NCBI GenBank assembly: GCA_964599655.1
Contig: CAZRGV010000052.1
Location: 1-38,677 of the forward strand
Reading direction: 5' to 3'
Length of the DNA stretch: 38,677 nt
DNA from: CAZRGV01 sp964599655
GTDB lineage: Bacteria > Planctomycetota > Planctomycetia > Isosphaerales > Isosphaeraceae
A model generated the notes under the pieces. That model was given only the letters and a program-made list of their open reading frames with translations, did no database searches and was not told the DNA's origin. Shown piece after piece: positions 37,554 to 38,677 of this stretch (the stretch's first letter is position 1; each line of letters begins with the position of its first letter). Made by a program: the position numbers and the translations under genes.

Positions 37554-37626
37554 GCTGGCGTAGCTCAATCGGCAGAGCATCGGTTTTGTAAACCGAGGGT
37601 TGTGAGTTCGACTCTCACCGCCAGCT
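37554..37626 (+). tRNA. tRNA-Thr (anticodon TGT)
   Basis: A 73-nt cloverleaf. Acceptor GCTGGCG/CGCCAGC, anticodon stem TCGGT/ACCGA with loop TTTGTAA, T arm GTGAG/CTCAC with TTCGACT, discriminator T. CCA is not encoded. First of four tRNAs ahead of tuf. Confidence 0.95.
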
Positions 37627-37728
37627 CTGCTCACCCCGGTGGCCGGTTGGGGCCCCTCGACGGTAGGTGAGACGACGATTGGAGCATCGACCGAGACCGA
37701 AGGGGCCCAAGCCTGCTCCCAGACACAC

Positions 37729-37810
37729 GGGTGGATACCCAAGCGGCCAAAGGGGCCAGACTGTAAATCTGGTGGCACTGCCTTCGCAGGTTCGAATCCT
37801 GCTCCACCCA
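37729..37810 (+). tRNA. tRNA-Tyr (anticodon GTA)
   Basis: An 82-nt class II tRNA with a long variable arm. Acceptor GGGTGGA/TCCACCC, discriminator A, anticodon loop CTGTAAA, T arm GCAGG/CCTGC with TTCGAAT. CCA is not encoded. Confidence 0.95.
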
Positions 37811-37976
37811 CTCGGCCAGGCTCGGCACGCGAGAACGCCGTGTCGCCTGGAAGGACATCCCAGAGAACCCTCAAGATAAACAGGATCGAATCGGTCGGAA
37901 CGGATACCACCCAGCCTCCACGCCCAGTCGATTCACCGGGGCCTCGGCCCCTGCGGTCGTCGTCCCCTGGTCGCAT

Positions 37977-38047
37977 GCGGGTGTAACTCAATGGTAGAGT
38001 ACCTGCCTTCCAAGCAGGTTACGTGGGTTCGATTCCCATCACCCGCT
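37977..38047 (+). tRNA. tRNA-Gly (anticodon TCC)
   Basis: A 71-nt cloverleaf. Acceptor GCGGGTG/CACCCGC, anticodon stem CCTGC/GCAGG with loop CTTCCAA, T loop TTCGATT. Discriminator T. Confidence 0.95.
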
Positions 38048-38166
38048 CTTCTCTCCTCGGGCCAGGAGCTGGCAACAGGTAACCGAGAGACGAGTTGGAG
38101 CCCTCATCAGGAGACCGGTCACCAGAACGTCCGTCGCGGAATTCCGTGACTTTCTTGTACAACCAG

Positions 38167-38239
<73 letters not shown>

Positions 38240-38376
38240 TTCGGGTCCGAGTTGTCTAGCGAGAGAACCCGGCAGGCCCGCGGACTGCGCCGCGAGGGCC
38301 GGCGGGACGGTCAGTGTCGCGGGCGGCCGTGTGGACCCCCCACCACGCCCTTTTTCAGGAGACGACGGGAGCAACG

Positions 38377-38677
38377 ATGGCCAAGGACACCTTCGTACGA
38401 ACGAAGCCGCACGTCAACGTCGGCACGATCGGACACATCGACCACGGCAAGACGACCCTGACCGCCGCGCTGCTGGCCGTACTGGCCGCCAAGGGGCAGG
38501 CCAAGACCAAATCGTATGCCGACATCGCCAAGGGCGGGACCGTCCGTGACGCCACCAAGACGGTCACCATCGCCGTCTCGCACGTGGAGTACGAGAGCGA
38601 GAAGCGGCACTACGCCCACATCGACTGCCCCGGCCACGCCGACTACATCAAGAACATGATCACCGGCGCCGCCCAGA
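38377..38677 (+). CDS. tuf: Translation elongation factor Tu (5' part, runs off window)
   Basis: The first 100 residues of EF-Tu, the GTPase that brings aminoacyl-tRNA to the ribosome; the rest lies beyond the window. Seen: KPHVNVGTIGHIDHGKTTLT with the P-loop GHIDHGKT, and the G3 motif DCPGH followed by ADYIKNMITGAAQ. Switch I departs from the standard sequence. Where E. coli has RGITINTSHVEY, this protein has KTVTIAVSHVEY (residues 61-72), after a shifted stretch SYADIAKGGTVRDAT. The magnesium-binding Thr64 is kept. A purine-rich AGGAGACGACGGGAG lies upstream of the ATG. It follows four tRNA genes. Confidence 0.95.
   Translation, partial: MAKDTFVRTKPHVNVGTIGHIDHGKTTLTAALLAVLAAKGQAKTKSYADIAKGGTVRDATKTVTIAVSHVEYESEKRHYAHIDCPGHADYIKNMITGAAQ

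Noticed and set aside
35190..37991. 933-codon open frame on the minus strand opposite the sigma factor and two tRNAs
   Set aside because: It runs through tRNA-Thr and tRNA-Tyr genes and the tRNA promoter and has no domain features.

Overview
The window is about 38.7 kb of high-GC bacterial DNA. It most likely comes from a planctomycete of the Isosphaeraceae type. The support is a PEP-CTERM protein with its exosortase-type tail, a complete alternative complex III plus caa3 oxidase locus, a giant OstA/LptC-like protein beside kdsD-kdsC, a sigma factor with an HTH-rich N-terminal half, and an EF-Tu with a non-canonical switch I loop. The genus is inference. There is one short run of Ns (1686-1697) inside a glycosyltransferase gene.

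Layout. 1-323: intergenic repeats. 324-3219 (minus): hypoxanthine phosphoribosyltransferase followed by two GT4 glycosyltransferases. 3345-4046 (minus): a PEP-CTERM secreted protein. 4368-6183 (plus): an ECF sigma factor, a zinc-finger membrane anti-sigma factor and a small secreted protein. 6641-12464 (plus): a good sigma70-like promoter, kdsD, kdsC and a 1212-residue LptC/OstA-like protein, the same gene order as the E. coli Kdo/LPS-transport locus; a 15-bp hairpin closes the unit. 12663-13796 (minus): a class I LacD-like aldolase.

14640-27144 (plus): a tightly packed respiratory operon, actA-actB-actC-actD-actE-actF, a small unknown membrane protein, sco, then coxB-coxA-coxC-coxD. The products should take electrons from menaquinol through alternative complex III (pentaheme ActA, iron-sulfur ActB, NrfD-like ActC/ActF, monoheme ActE) to the cytochrome c domain of CoxB, then CuA and the A2-type heme-copper oxidase. 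Sco supplies copper to CuA. Many junctions are ATGA overlaps, so translation is probably coupled.

27395-34930: a secreted SMP-30-like beta-propeller, a 1.4-kb repeat-rich spacer, a secreted metallophosphatase, a convergent spacer with hairpins, and a minus-strand pair of secreted proteins that look like diverged paralogues. 35436-37115: a sigma70-family factor with three predicted HTH segments ahead of regions 2 and 4. 37502-38677: a promoter, then tRNA-Thr(TGT), tRNA-Tyr(GTA), tRNA-Gly(TCC), tRNA-Thr(GGT) and the start of tuf, the same order as E. coli thrU-tyrU-glyT-thrT-tufB.

The least explained signals are three families of intergenic repeats. (i) An element exactly 88 nt long in four copies, with fixed ends and a variable interior. 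(ii) A roughly 120-nt imperfect palindrome in three copies beside gene 3' ends, each with an identical 90-nt core length. (iii) A 74-nt palindrome at the left edge. None of these was searched against a database.
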